Part shown: piece by piece, positions 35,661 to 47,400 of the stretch
Numbering within the stretch: the first letter of the stretch is position 1
How the letters are laid out: every line of letters begins with the position of its first letter
Assembly (NCBI GenBank): GCA_013407085.1
Contig: JACCGJ010008365.1
Span: 1-64,000, forward strand
Direction: 5' to 3'
Length of the DNA stretch: 64,000 nt
Source: Atriophallophorus winterbourni
Taxonomy: Eukaryota; Platyhelminthes; Trematoda; Plagiorchiida; Microphallidae
Notes under the pieces: model-generated
Database searches by the model: none
Told to the model about the DNA's origin: nothing
What the model saw: the letters and a program-made list of their open reading frames with translations, nothing else
Program-made: the position numbers and the translations under genes

Positions 35661-35929
35661 GTGGATGTACATAAAACTCGCATGATGGCACCATAATCCT
35701 CAGCGTTCTGAATGACTACACAGTCCGATTCGAGAGGAACGATTTTTCCAGCAGCTCTCACAGTAAGAGGCAGTACTCGGCCGATTAGGTTCAAATGCAC
35801 GCTGACGCCTGTGATCTACGATCAGCACCCGCGAGCCGTATCTGCTCTTCCTTAGCTTGGAGATGACACTTCAGACAGTGCCACCGAAGTTTAAGGTCAG
35901 GAGTAAGTTCGTCTCAACTTGTAGGGTTA

Positions 35930-36125
35930 ATGACAATAGATTTCATATCTCGTTTTCAAACGTAAATGTACCGCAAGTGCGGTTTGCTCAATGGTTGACT
36001 TCTTCATTTAAATTCACCATAGAGTTGATCTTTTAAAATGGGAGGAGTTTCCATTCTGTACACATGACCCAGTCATTGTGGGCGGCGCTTTCCTAGTAGG
36101 GTGAACATGCTTTGTAGTCCAGCTT
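35930..36125 (-). pseudogene. RTE-like LINE C-terminus, minus strand
   Basis: On the minus strand it reads LQSMFTLLGKRRPQ, stop, LGHVYRMETPPILKDQLYGE, then a decayed HLRYIYV...KRD. The family pattern is RWLGHVxRMxxxRxPKDLLYGEL...RYKxVxKRD. The match is clear despite two stops and one frameshift. Confidence 0.65.
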
Positions 36126-36484
36126 TGGATTTTATTTCTTGTTAGATTTAAAAACTCGGGTTTAGTAGTGTTGAAATGCTTGAATTTCAGTGAAGAAGAG
36201 GGTTTTCTGTTATTTCTCACGCCTAAGATTATTTATAAGTCAATGTAAAGTCAATAAATGCTGCGAAATTTGGCATTCCAACGTATTAAACTATCTGCGT
36301 TGCAACAATCATGACATATATTTGCTTCTATGATTGCATACTGTGTTTATTATAGAGGCAATTGCTTCTTCAACTATGAAACTTAAATCTCGAAGTATGA
36401 GTTCGTTTTCGTCTCTTATGGCTCAAACGGAACAAGAAAGCAAATGAAAGTAAAAACGATTGTTAGTTAAAATTTCAATCTCAC

Positions 36485-36606
36485 CGAATACGAGGAACTC
36501 AATTTTCTGAGAACCTCAGGACGAATAGTGATAACAGCGACGATGCATGTCTCATCGATTGTCTCCGTTTCGGATTGTTCGCTCGAGAGCTCACCCGACA
36601 TTCGGC
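36485..36606 (-). CDS. Possible exon, minus strand, unidentified
   Basis: On the minus strand CAAATTTCAG leads into 122 bases that are open in the frame with two leading bases and end at TATTCG|GTGAGA. It includes an ATG two codons in and reads MSGELSSEQSETETIDETCI, then VAVITIRPEVLRKLSSSYS. An acidic, serine-rich start followed by a hydrophobic stretch looks protein-like. Neither splice partner was found and no family is recognised. Confidence 0.35.
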
Positions 36607-37477
36607 CTGAAATTTGTTAGCAATGTACAACAATCATGCTTTCAAATGTAATCAGCATAAAAAACATTTTTGGTATTTGTTTGGGGGCTGGTTTAAGCGA
36701 TACATCGCGGGTTTGAAGCCATTTCTGCGATTGTACATCAATATTATTGTGCATAACCAGATTTATCAATCGTATTTGAGTGTGCAATGTCTACCAGCAT
36801 AACCGAGCAAATTAATTAAGCAGTTAGCATCATGCCTAAACCTTAATTAAAGTTAAACTTGGAAGTCACCCTTGATCAGATTAGCGGGACGAAAGACTGA
36901 ATGACTGATCAACAAAGTCAATCTCAAATCAATGGAAATGACCAGTTTCACGAGTGCTCAAATGTGGTATGTTAGTGCAGTGTATATGAGCACTCCGAGA
37001 ATCGTAAAAACTTTGAAACCCGAGAATCAATAGATTTGCTTCTCGTTAAACGTTTAATTTGTATTCTAGCCAGAGGGTAAATCACATCGAACGTATCACT
37101 TCGCGTTACCAACACGGTTAGATCACCGGAGCTATAGCTCAATTTTCTTCGTTATAGAAACTGAAGCTACTTACCAATTTAATTAACTTACAATTAATTT
37201 ATTAACAATCACTTGATTATTAATTTCAATTTATTTTCAAATTCTCAATGGTACTGAAATTTAGTTAATAGTGATTATCACGAATTGTAAATTATTGCCA
37301 ATAATATTTTTCAAGAGTCGCCTTACGATTTTTTGTTAAATTAATCCAAAGCATTACCGTTGTATACGTTTGTCCGTAGTAAATGCAATATTGCTCAACC
37401 GCTTGGAAATACTAAATATTAATAAATTAAATGGTATAATGATTAAGTTATGTACCCATCTTGAACTATTAACAAAC
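36607..37477. other. Intergenic, no gene recognised
   Basis: AT-rich. Runs of ATTTAATTAA-like sequence near 37180-37260. Nothing supported. Confidence 0.35.
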
Positions 37478-37640
37478 GTATACTTGTTGGCCACTGTTCA
37501 ATAGAGTTCTTACAAAAAACCACGATGTTCAAATACAGAATCTCCAAGTGATTCTTGGTCAAGCACTCAGTGTTTATTAATGAACAATATATTGTAGCGT
37601 GTAAATGATGGGGACATGAGCATCACAAAATAATGAACTA
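37478..37640 (+). repeat. Dispersed repeat Q, copy 1
   Basis: It shares ATACTTGTTGGCCACTGTT, GTTCTTACAAAAAACCACGA, GTGATTCTTGGTCAAGCACT and GATGGGGACATGAGCA with copies at 39085-39215, 40040-40225 and, inverted, 61874-62070. It has no coding potential. The 5' part recalls a short non-autonomous element. Confidence 0.6.
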
Positions 37641-37789
37641 GAAACAGATTTAATAGGACATGATCTTAGGTTATAGATTGTAATATATTCAATAGGCACG
37701 AACGAAATTTGAACTTGAAGATTGAGCGTCGGTGTGCTCAACAATTAATATAATATTACAGTTATTACATTATTAATATTCCAATTGCA

Positions 37790-38330
37790 ACAATTGAGCA
37801 TGCATCGCAAGCTTGGAATCCCTGGTTTAAAAGGATATACTATTGCTAGATGAAATATGTTATCGTACAACCAAACTCCCGAGTGGTTTCCGGAAACTAA
37901 CGTAGGAGAGACGAATGCAAAAACTGAGACTCAGCATCCCTTTCACAGATGCTTCTGATTGATATGATACTTACATATCAAATATTATTTGCCCCACATT
38001 ATCCTTTCGAATACAGTGAGTCACAACAAACATGCAGCCACTCAGTGACACTACAATTCCCCCATTCCCGTATTATTAGTCACCGACATTTTCATCTGTA
38101 CGTGTCTGTTTCCTTTGGAATGCGCTCCCCGAAATTATTATTACCGCTCCCAGCGTCGAAACTTTCATTCGAAATTTTGACACTAATTTGTTGCATAATA
38201 TTTTGACGACACCTGCGTATTGACTCATGTTAAGTATTCAACTGGACTATACGTGACATTACTATGATGTGGTAATTTTGAAGCAATATGACCATAAATG
38301 TTTGAATCTTTAAGTTAAATAAACAAAAAA
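37790..38330 (+). pseudogene. CR1-like LINE C-terminus
   Basis: It parallels 52850-53430. Decayed thumb 'QAWNPWFKKDI', then about 38020-38190 with a shifted CLFPLECAPRN that corresponds to the FFSVRVCFLWNALPE signature. Shared DNA includes GAGTCACAACA, CCCCATTCCCGTAT, CTTTGGAATGC and CCCCGAAA. Many frame breaks. The end sits near GTTAAATAAACAAAAA (about 38314-38329). Confidence 0.6.
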
Positions 38331-39084
38331 TGCTGATTAAAGAACTTAGTTTCACGATTCACATCAAAAATCGTCATCTAAGAATTTCATTGGCTTTTAA
38401 TCATTTCAAGGCACAATGAAGTTGTGCGTATTGTACTTATCTGAAGTTAGTAAACGGTTCGATAACGTGGTGTGGGTAATCTCATGTGGCGCGAAAGCTT
38501 AAGATCGCTCAGTTTCTATTCATACATGTGTTTTACTGTATCCAAAAATGCATCATATTTCGAAGTTATATTGTGTGCCACAATGTTATTCACATTATAT
38601 TCAAAATAAAACTTTGTCTACCGAAACTACCGCTATTAAGATACGAGATGGAACTTACGGGTGCATGGTACAGAACGTTTGTAATGGAGTCGTGAGTAAA
38701 TACACATATATTTTTGAGGGTAGAAGAGGGTGTCCAATACCTATCTGCTTACTCCCACAACAAATAAGACGAATATATATGTGTGCCTGTGTAAATATTC
38801 TATCGATGAATCACATTACAAACAAACCTATTGGTTTATGATCACTCATTTCAGTTAAATCTGATTTTTCTCATGCTCTTGATAATTACTGGTGCATAGC
38901 ATTTGCATAGTCAACCAACAAGAAAATTGTATAAAATCACACACCATTTGATTCCTCGGACGAAGATTGATACGACAACTGTTCGATTGAGGAAAAAAGA
39001 AAAAAATGTTTTATTTAATTGGATAATTAATTAAACAAAGTACAGTATAAAGTGGCGGTTAAACATGACGAGCTTTGCACAAAG

Positions 39085-39215
39085 TTATTCTTGAATGCCA
39101 CTGTTAAACAGGGTTCGTACAACGAACCACGGTGTTCAAACACAGAATTAAATAGTGATTCCTAGTCAAGCACTCAAGGCGCTCATGAATGATTAAAGTT
39201 AGGTGTTGCACTTAC
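39085..39215 (+). repeat. Dispersed repeat Q, copy 2
   Basis: It reads TGCCACTGTTAAACAGGGTT, CGTACAACGAACCACGGTGT, then GTGATTCCTAGTCAAGCACT, matching copy 1 and the inverted copy at 61874-62070. Confidence 0.6.
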
Positions 39216-39650
39216 ATACCTCAACGAGTGACGATTTGTAAATAAATATGGTCAATTCAAAATCTGATTAATAATACTCGTTGGAATTCATTTATTGATT
39301 ACGTCCAAGATACATATTTTTAGAGAATCAAAATGTGTTGTTTGTTGCATAATGATTTGGATTTATTTATTTTAAATAAATATATTGTACAAACGATAAT
39401 TTTCAAAACGTATTTTTCATGTCAAATAAATGTAAAATTTTGGAAATAACAGATAAGGGATGTCGTTGATTATTTTAATTATAATTTCAGCTATTGATTG
39501 ATTTGCATTTTATGAGTCAAAAAATGATACGAAACACTATTTGACATTAGTTATTCGTGGTTCGATTACCTGTTTATTGTCAGCGTTGTGAGCTCCATCT
39601 GGTAGAACGTTCATAGCTCAATGATAGTGTTTTTAAATGATTATGTTTAA

Positions 39651-39871
39651 CCCTTTGTCTACGGTAATTGATATACGTATTTTATGATACTTTTGTGTTA
39701 TTCGGCTTAATTATGGCATAAATAAAACACACGATTAATTTTTATGGATCAGATGCCAGACGCCGCCTGACAAGTGCAATCCGATGGTGACTGAAGGTAC
39801 CGACGGAAGCTACTGAGCAATCGACTGCTTATTTGAGGTGGTAAGTAGAGTTACCGTCAGTAGACAAAGGG
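39651..39871. mobile_element. piggyBac-like MITE (221 bp)
   Basis: The left end is TTAA|CCCTTTGTCTACGGTAA and the right end, on the other strand, is TTAA|CCCTTTGTCTACTGACGGTA. The terminal 12 bases are identical, and GGTAA recurs four bases further in on the right. Exact TTAA duplications (39647-39650 and 39872-39875) flank it. TTAA target sites with CCC ends are the hallmark of piggyBac transposons. The interior has no transposase, so it is non-autonomous. Confidence 0.75.
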
Positions 39872-40039
39872 TTAAGTTAGTATTGCGTTCCCACATCGCC
39901 ACGCACTTACGCTCAACAACCGGCTTCTAAGTTTTTGCAGTCATCTGGTGGAGACAGTGATGGTTAGGTCCAATAAGCTTTGAAACAGTGGAGAAGTATT
40001 AAACAAAGTTAAACTTGAATTGAACTGTTAGATAGGCCT

Positions 40040-40225
40040 CGCCCAAGAACCCCTGATGTTCTAACATGGAATCACAGCGTGATTCCCGGTTGAGCGCGTG
40101 AAATGTTAGCACATTGGTCACTTCTAGCTTGACCGGGAGTCATGCTGTTATTCTGACTTTGAACATCGTGGTTCGTTCTACGAACCATATTGATCATTGG
40201 TATTCAAGTATAACTTTGTTTAAGA
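40040..40225. repeat. Dispersed repeat Q, head-to-head pair
   Basis: 40040-40105 is in the direct orientation (CTGATGTTCTAACATGGAAT, CGTGATTCCCGGTTGAGC). 40108-40225 is inverted (GAACATCGTGGTTCGTTCTA, TTCAAGTATAACTTTGTTTA). Together they make an imperfect palindrome of about 185 bases. A further scrap (GGGTTCGTACAACAACCC) lies at 40298-40315. Confidence 0.5.
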
Positions 40226-40329
40226 TTTAGTTAATTCTGATCAAGCACTAGGATAGCTTTCAGGAGCGAAGAGTGTCCCATTTCTAAGGCATTTTATAGG
40301 GTTCGTACAACAACCCAGTATTACGGTGG

Positions 40330-41229
40330 TTTCTGGTAATGATTCGTTTCTTTACATGATTCAGCAATCAGACTTCAAAATGGTTGTAGATCCTAAGATC
40401 AGAAGCGGTCCAATTGACGTAGACATCTTCTTCAAATGTATGATGAAGCTTTTATGTTACAAATGAAGTGGTGGAAAGTGGAAGTGGACCCACGCTCACA
40501 ATAATTGATAAATTGCATATTTCTTTCACGTGTGTGTTCATTCTTCTATGGTGTCCGTATCTTTTCGGGACCCACCATTCATTTTCGATGTGGGATTATA
40601 TTCTGTTATGAATGTATAGCAGGAATACGTTCGCTGCTTTCTACGAGTGCAATGCCTTTCAGTGTGATGTTCACGGATCTCAGTTGGTGTTAACACTTTA
40701 TGAATACTCACCTAATCCTTGCTCAGATTTAATTTAAGTGATGTGAGCGAAAACAAAAACTGTTTGAGGATGTTTATTCTTGAAAGGTTGAAAACACAAA
40801 TCAGAATTTCTTTGTAAATACAAATCTAAAATTTAATTTGACTGATTTTTAAACTATTTGCATGATATAGTAATTTCACCAGTGAACATCATCCTCTCAG
40901 TACGGTAAAGGAAATTATACTTTAAAATACTAAATAATAAACTTTGCTGGAAATACTCCATCAAAAATACACTGTTCTAAAAGCAAACAGCAGAGAAGCT
41001 AAATTTCTTAAGATATAAAAATCCGCTACTTATGTCTCTGATTTTCACTTACATCTGTTCGGTGGTTTATTTCTTCTCGGCCGTAAAATCGACAGTAGAA
41101 AAATTCTGGATCCATTGATGACGAAACGTTACGGAACCTGCTGAAGGATTATTAGATTCCCGTTCAGATTTTTCACATAAAAAAATTTAAAATTGTTAAC
41201 GTTTGGAGACAGGTTTCAAAAAAAAACCG
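40330..41229. other. Intergenic, no gene recognised
   Basis: A 62-codon frame at 40505-40693 has no recognised motif. TGATGACGAAACG at 41117 is not a hammerhead (no stem II). Confidence 0.35.
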
Positions 41230-41760
41230 TTTAAGAGTGTTTAAAGGTAGTGTTAGTCAACATGGTCATAATATCTTGGAATACTTCAGTAACATACATT
41301 CGAAGATAAGGCTTCATTAAAACAAATTTTCCCCACCATTCCGTCCGGTAAAAGATCTTCGGGCAATGGCAATGACTATTTTCGATTAGTTGAGAGTGCA
41401 TTAAGGCCAAAGGGAATGGTTTGCACGGACACCAATCTTCTATTCGGCTTCATGATAGCTACGATGGGTTCGATCCAGGACAAATAGTCCAGCGGGTTAA
41501 GGACTTCAACAACTTAAAGTCTATCAACTTCTTTGTCAAGGCTTCCAGCAATACGTAATGTACTAATCTTTTAGGAAGAAAGATTCGATTAGCATTTGGT
41601 CGTAAAATTTCGTTAAAGGGAACAAGTTTCTTGTGATTTTTAACGCTTAGTTGAAAAAAGTCATGGTTATGTCCCACTGATGTCCATGAATATATTTCTA
41701 GTAGAAGTGGGCAAGTATTTTCGGGGTGCATGGACATATAGCTGACGGGAGAATCCAAAT
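41230..41760 (-). pseudogene. Second Ty3/Gypsy lineage: reverse transcriptase relic, minus strand
   Basis: On the minus strand, from 41650: ILRPNANRIFLPKRLVHYVL, then LEAL and, shifted, DKEVDRL. The frame continues VVEVLNPLDYLSWIEPIVAI, NALSTN and SLPLPEDLLPDGMVGKICF, the fingers-to-palm entry of a Gypsy RT (general pattern LDxEIDRLxxxGVLxPVxxSxWAxPIV). Stops and shifts break it. It differs from the CsRn1-type element at 5.2 kb, so at least two Gypsy lineages are present. Confidence 0.65.
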
Positions 41761-42009
41761 AAATGTAGATTACCGATTATGAAATAAAATTTCTACAATA
41801 AATAAATTTGGGGACAAATTGCTTGAACCTTACTATTACTATTATCGCTAGCGCTCTGTCTGAATTCAACGAGAATTTATACTTATGCGAAAACGCCAGT
41901 AGTTTCAGGATACCAGGTCATCAAATTACAAAGGTGATGGACCACCTCCCTTAAAACTCACTACCCTAATCACTGTAATGATCGACTCCGTCTGACATAG
42001 TTGGGGAGT

Positions 42010-44735
42010 ACACTGGAAAAATAACCCTAGTGACGTCAGACTAAGCACATTTAAGTCTGTCTCAGAAACACAATCTGGAGCATTGCCGTGCAAAGACACT
42101 GAACACTCAAACACAGAAGACGTTTCAAAAAACTTTAAAGGTACGGCTCTCAGGGGGTCGGACCAATAGGCGCCATCCACAAATGATCGCTACATACCAA
42201 AACCAGTATTAACATTTCATAAACAAATGCGCAATGCTTGCGGTGCAAAATAGATGAATGAACACATTTCAGCAATCCGTTTTTAGCCGACATATTCGCC
42301 GTAAATGTGACGAAGTTCTATGATCGAGTGAATCATTGCGAGATTGCGAATTCCAACATGAGTTTGCAGCGGTGAGGTCGCTCAAGATCAGGTGACTTAG
42401 TATCTGTGTATTACCACGAGCGTCTCAAATGCACAACTGTTTCTGCTACACAGTTTGAGCTGGAGGATACCATGTGGCGTAGCTTGCGCCTGGTATAGGG
42501 AGAGAACTGCATCCTTGGTGTAACTAACCGCTCACCAAGGCTCATAGTAAAATGCTGCTAGGAATGATGGATAACGCTAGAAATCTGACGAGAATCCGAT
42601 TATTAATAATGGGTGATTTCAACTTTCCACAGATTCACACCAAAAAATTGCACCAGCAGCATTTACTCGGGCATGGGATACACACAAGATAACTCAAAAA
42701 GACCTATCCTGGGAAATGTCCGAAACAAGGTGAAGTCCTCAATTCGCAAAGACAAGCAATATCATCATTGTATGCTCATAGATGAGATAAAACGACATCC
42801 TAAGACACTCTACACGATGGTAAACCACACGACTAAGGTTAAACAAGGAGTTTTCCAGTTCAGACAGCGGACGGCTTAACAGATAATGTCGGGATACATC
42901 TGATTCCCTAGCGACATTTTGCGCAAGTCTTTTGTCCAAAGAATATGCCCCTGCCAACACATTTGTCACGTTCAATAGAGGTGTGAAAGACCTACGTGAT
43001 ATCGATGTGAATCATACAGGTGTGCGAAAGCATCTACAAAGGCTAAACGTTAACAAATCCCCAGGGGAACAAGGGATAACGCCGGCTATTCTGAAGTCAT
43101 GTGAGCTTGTGCTTTGAGGCACTCTATGTGAATTGTTTCAACACACACACTCAATAACGGAATCGTATCAGCTGACTGGAAAACCGGAGTTATTACACCA
43201 GTCTGTAAAGATGACAGTCTTGTGGATCCGGTCAAGTACCGCCTGTGACTCTATTCCAGTGGTTTCTGAAGTATTGGCATGCTTTGTGTGTGAAAGTATT
43301 ATCAGGCAACTCGAGAAATATCAAATGTTTTCTCAGACACAACTTGGATTTAGAAATAAATACGCTCATGCTCTTGACTTTAAACCATTGTACGCTAGCG
43401 CTAGACGAACGGAGTTCCCTACATGGCTTTTACTTAGATATATCTAAGCTGTCGACCGAGTTGATCACAGTTTACTACTTAGGAAGCTAAAGGATGTTGG
43501 CCTAAATGGAAATCTATTATCATGGTTCGAATGTTACCTGTCTGAACGCAAAGCGAATGTCTAAATAGATGGCGGAATTTACCGAACTAGTGAGGATACA
43601 AATGGTTTCCCACAAGGTTCAGTATTCGGTCAAATACCGTCCTGAATATTTATTAATGATCTACCGAAACTGGCACGCTGCAAACTTTTCTTTTCGTCGG
43701 CGATGTAAAAAAAATTGGACAGAGTTCAACTCTGTTTCACAAGCAGACTGAACTAAGCCGCAACAGTTCTCAATTCAAAACAAGCTGCCCTTCAAATTGT
43801 GCAAGTACCAAATGTTGCAAGTTGTGAAAAACATTCCTTTCTCATACATACTAGGCAGTGACACGCTTCAGTGGAGGATATCAGAGAAAGATCTCGGTAT
43901 CTTGATGTGTGGAAATTTGAAGAACCGTCTGCAGTGCAAGGCTGTCTTCAAGCATGCATGCAGCGTATTCGGCTTACTCAGACGAATTTTCGGAGATTTC
44001 TCACCGCACACATTGTCAAATATACTCAATACATACATACATACATTGTGGAATATACAGTACAATCTAGGACACCATGGATGGAAATAGACATCTTGCT
44101 CCTCTAAAGGATTTATCACAAGGCAATAAAATATTTACTGGACAGTATTATCTGTTCTTTGAGCAGCGAATAACTAGACCTGGATTGTGCACTTTCGAGC
44201 ACAAACTCATCCTAGCTAAACTAATCCTGGCATACCAAATAATCCATACGAAGGACCACCTACTGGGACATCATTTTAAAATTGATTCCAATCTCCTGAC
44301 CCACAGTCACAATCTGACCCTTCAAATCTCACGTTCCAGATTAAACTCTCGCCGCAACTTCTATGCAATCCATGTATGCTTTTTGTGGAAGAGCTTACCC
44401 CCCAGAAATTGCTTCCTCATCCAACGAAATGATCTTCAAACAAATGTTTTTATGCTGAATAATACTGTGTTGGCCCCAGTTTACTGAAATCCCCCAGTGA
44501 CTCCTTCTTACATCCATGCTTGGAAAAACAAATATACCTAAACATATAATTCCGGTCGAGATTTTCTCCCTCCATATCACAATTGGAATTGCATTTTCTC
44601 CTCCTTTGAAGCACATGGACGCAAGCATTAAATTAACGATTTGTTTGACTTTCATACATATATCCTATAGTATTGTACAGCTATTTGCTTTCTTCACCGT
44701 AGGTATTGTATCTTGAATCTTGAAAAAAGTATAAT
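42010..44735 (+). pseudogene. CR1-like LINE (group A), nearly full length but heavily mutated
   Basis: The endonuclease remnant has LIMGDFNFPQIHT near 42600. A linker follows, then RT pieces in several frames: NVNKSPGEQGITPAILKSCE near 43030-43100, ISxPVVSEVL...SQTQLGFR near 43250-43350, VDHSLLLRKLKDVGL near 43450, 'NGFPQGSVF' near 43605, and a degraded FADD box near 43690. The C-terminal domain continues to LPPRNC...FKQMF near 44440. The 3' UTR ends TTGTATCTTGAATCTTGAAA (44706-44725). All domains are disrupted. Confidence 0.75.
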
Positions 44736-45235
44736 CTTCTAATGTAACAAAACCTCGCGTTTCGGCAGTATAATCAAACCTGCTCCAGCATTCATGAAAC
44801 TGGCTTTACTTTTTGTTGTCAAATACATCTGAATCAAGTTTAAAAATCATTTCCTTACCAACAACTGGATGTTGTTTAATTTGCTATTTTGCTCGCATGT
44901 TTATACAGGTCATAAGCTAAGATAAAAGCTAATCATTGTTTCCTGACAACTCTCCAGTGATTAATGTATTACTTGTTAATGCCTTCTTCACAGCTTGAAT
45001 ATTTATTATTATTGTTGTTGATATTATTATTATTATACATCATATTATATTTATGATTTCATTTAATCATTCACGAAACATACTCACATGCGATTCGAAC
45101 TGGAGATTCATCATTAAGATTGATGATCACCGATCCACTTGAATAAGTTTTCTACGGTCCTTATTGGTGCAAATTGCACCTATCAAGTTGTAGTACACAC
45201 CGACCTAGAGAGTAAAAGTGAGATACGGCGAATAG
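44736..45235. other. Intergenic with ATT-rich tract
   Basis: An (ATT)n-like run lies at 45002-45045. Otherwise nothing recognised. Confidence 0.4.
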
Positions 45236-45315
45236 GATTTGTTTAATTTATATACGTATATCCTATGGTATTGTACAGCTATTATCTTTTTTCGACATAA
45301 ATCTTGAATCTACTT
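45236..45315 (+). repeat. Solo 3' end of a group A LINE
   Basis: GATTTGTTTAATTTATATAC, ATATCCTATGGTATTGTACA and CATAAATCTTGAATCT match the last 80 bases of the LINE ending at 44735. It is an extremely 5'-truncated insertion. Confidence 0.6.
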
Positions 45316-45455
45316 TGACGTATAATTTTGTGAGATTAAATAAAAGATACTAAAAAGGAAGTGTTTTATGGTAAACTATTTCAGAGAATTCCACACGTAT
45401 TGGTCAAACACAACTTGAATGGATAGCATTGCCTTACACGATCGATTCTTTCCAT

Positions 45456-47400
45456 CTAACAATTTAACATAACTTGACTTTTATACAAGTAAGATCTTGT
45501 TACCGGACAGCGATTCGTTTGACTAGTTCGTAACATTCTCGGTGCGAATCCGAAACTATTGTACAAAATTGTGAATGACAGAACCAAACTCAAACCAGGT
45601 GTTTTCCCGATCATGACAGAAGAAGGTTTGACTGTCACAGTCCAAGAGACGGCGGATGCGCTTGCGTGATTTTACTCTCAAGTCTACTGCCCTAAAAAGC
45701 AATTATTGCATCATGAATTATCAAACACTGTAGAACCACTAACTGAGCCCGTGATCGATCAACTGGTGGTAGAGCGACACTGACGTCGATTGAATACAAA
45801 GAAATCTCCCGAGGAGGATAATAATACCCCTGCGATTATTCATGTGCGTTATAGAGAGCTTTCAAATAGCTTAGCTGCGGTTTTCATCCAGAGTCTTGGT
45901 GAAGATTGTGTACCTTCGGCTTGGAAAGCGGGTGTGGTAACACCAATTTACAAAGGTGGCAGTCGTTCTGACGCAGCAAATTACAGACCTGTAACGATGC
46001 TACCATGTATTTTAAAAATTATGGAGCGCATTATATCTGAATGTATTGTGGGTCAGCTTGAAGCACGACGTCTTTTGTCAGCAGCACAACACGGGTTCCG
46101 CCGGACCAGATCTTGTCTTTCGAATTTACTGATCACACTAAATGATTGGACGATGTCGCTCGATCAAGGCTATACGGTACATGCTTGTTATATTGATATT
46201 TCAAAGGCTTTTGACAAGGTCGACCACAGCTTGCTTCTGCAAAAGCTAGTGCGATATGGAATAACAGGTAACTTACTATCGTGGCTAACAGATTATCTGA
46301 CCGATCGGCACGTGCGAGTTCGCATTGACGGAGTATTGTCGAAAAGTATCGATGTCACGAGCGGGGTGCCTCAAGGTTCAGTGCTCGGACCTATTCTTTT
46401 CCTCTTATATATAAATGATATAACTGAAATAGTGCGATGCAAGCTCGTTCTTTTTGCAGATGACATTAAAATATGGAAGCAAATCCGATCTAATGAAGAT
46501 TGTTTAATGCTGCAAAACGACTTGGATGCTCTGTATCGCTGGTCTCTAGAGAATCAAATGCCTTTCAGCCTACGTAAATGTCATATGTTACAGCTTGGCC
46601 GTAACTGCGAATATACATACCATCTAGGCCACGATATCCTAAATTGGACCACCGCTGAAAAGGACCTCGGAATTTTGATTACTAATAACCTGAAACCGAA
46701 TATGCATTGTAGAAAAGTGTTTAATCGGGCATGTGGTATATTAGGAATCCTGAGAAGAATTTTCGGACGGTTCTCACCCAAAACAATTCCTCGTATTTTA
46801 AATACTTACATCCATCCAACGATGGATTATTTGATCCCAGCCTGGGCACCGTGGTTGCGTAAAGACATCGAGATCCTGGATCGAATATACCACAAAGCTA
46901 CAAAGTTAGTTGAAGGGATGCAGCGGGTCCCGTATCAAGAGCGAATGGCCATCCTTGGTTTGCGTGATTTTACACGAAGACGAATGAGGATCGACCTGAT
47001 TCTGGCTTACAAGATACTGCGGATCGAAAACCATCCGCTTAGCGAACTAATAAAAGTAAACTCCCCTCGAAATACACGCAGTCACTCGTGTTGCCTCGAA
47101 ATACCGCACTCAAGACTTGATTGTCGTCGCTATTTCTTCTCTGTGCGTATCTGCTTTCTATGGAATGCGCTACCGCAAGATGTTGTGAATGCAACGACAA
47201 TTGATGTTTTCAAATCGAAATTGGATGCATACGTCAAACAAAACCCTGAATTTGGCCCGGTGTATTGAAGCAACATGAACCCAGAAAAATATTAACAATG
47301 TGATTTTGATTAAATTTTTCTTTTTGCAATAGTTGTCATCCAATGGTACGTGTAAAGCATTAGCTTTTTATCACCATAAAATCTTGATTCTTGATTCTTG
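45456..47400 (+). mobile_element. CR1-like LINE (group A) with intact RT frame, 5' part decayed
   Basis: 45456-45784 is the degraded region before RT; it has frameshifts and a TGA at 45781 in the RT frame. 45790-47268 is a single open RT plus C-terminal frame. The 3' UTR follows and ends CATAAAATCTTGATTCTTGA then TTCTTG (47376-47400), the group A tail. It is the best-preserved LINE in the window and so probably the youngest, but it lacks its endonuclease. Confidence 0.8.
45790..47268 (+). CDS. LINE reverse transcriptase, 492 codons open
   Basis: It copies LINE RNA into DNA at the target site. Residues 1-60 have the NTKKSPEEDNNTPAII entry and VVTPIYKGG. ANYRPVTMLP lies near 63-72, QHGFRRTRSCLSNLL near 100-114, motif A YIDISKAFDKVDH at 134-146 (catalytic D136), motif B SGVPQGSVLGPILFL at 191-205, motif C LFADD at 221-225 (catalytic D224 and D225), and motif D near 262-270. 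The C-terminal domain has VFNRACGILGILRRIFG, TYIHPTMDYL, the RIYHKATKLVEGMQ block and FFSVRICFLWNALPQDVV, then FKSKLDAY. The stated start is a TTG; an in-frame TGA lies three codons upstream, so this is the RT part of a once longer protein. All catalytic residues are intact. Confidence 0.8.
   Translation: MNTKKSPEEDNNTPAIIHVRYRELSNSLAAVFIQSLGEDCVPSAWKAGVVTPIYKGGSRSDAANYRPVTMLPCILKIMERIISECIVGQLEARRLLSAAQHGFRRTRSCLSNLLITLNDWTMSLDQGYTVHACYIDISKAFDKVDHSLLLQKLVRYGITGNLLSWLTDYLTDRHVRVRIDGVLSKSIDVTSGVPQGSVLGPILFLLYINDITEIVRCKLVLFADDIKIWKQIRSNEDCLMLQNDLDALYRWSLENQMPFSLRKCHMLQLGRNCEYTYHLGHDILNWTTAEKDLGILITNNLKPNMHCRKVFNRACGILGILRRIFGRFSPKTIPRILNTYIHPTMDYLIPAWAPWLRKDIEILDRIYHKATKLVEGMQRVPYQERMAILGLRDFTRRRMRIDLILAYKILRIENHPLSELIKVNSPRNTRSHSCCLEIPHSRLDCRRYFFSVRICFLWNALPQDVVNATTIDVFKSKLDAYVKQNPEFGPVY

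Noticed and set aside
41112..41135. TGATGACGAAACG resembling a hammerhead
   Set aside because: GAAAC follows the TGATGA box directly, so there is no stem II, and the base before the box is T where C is required.
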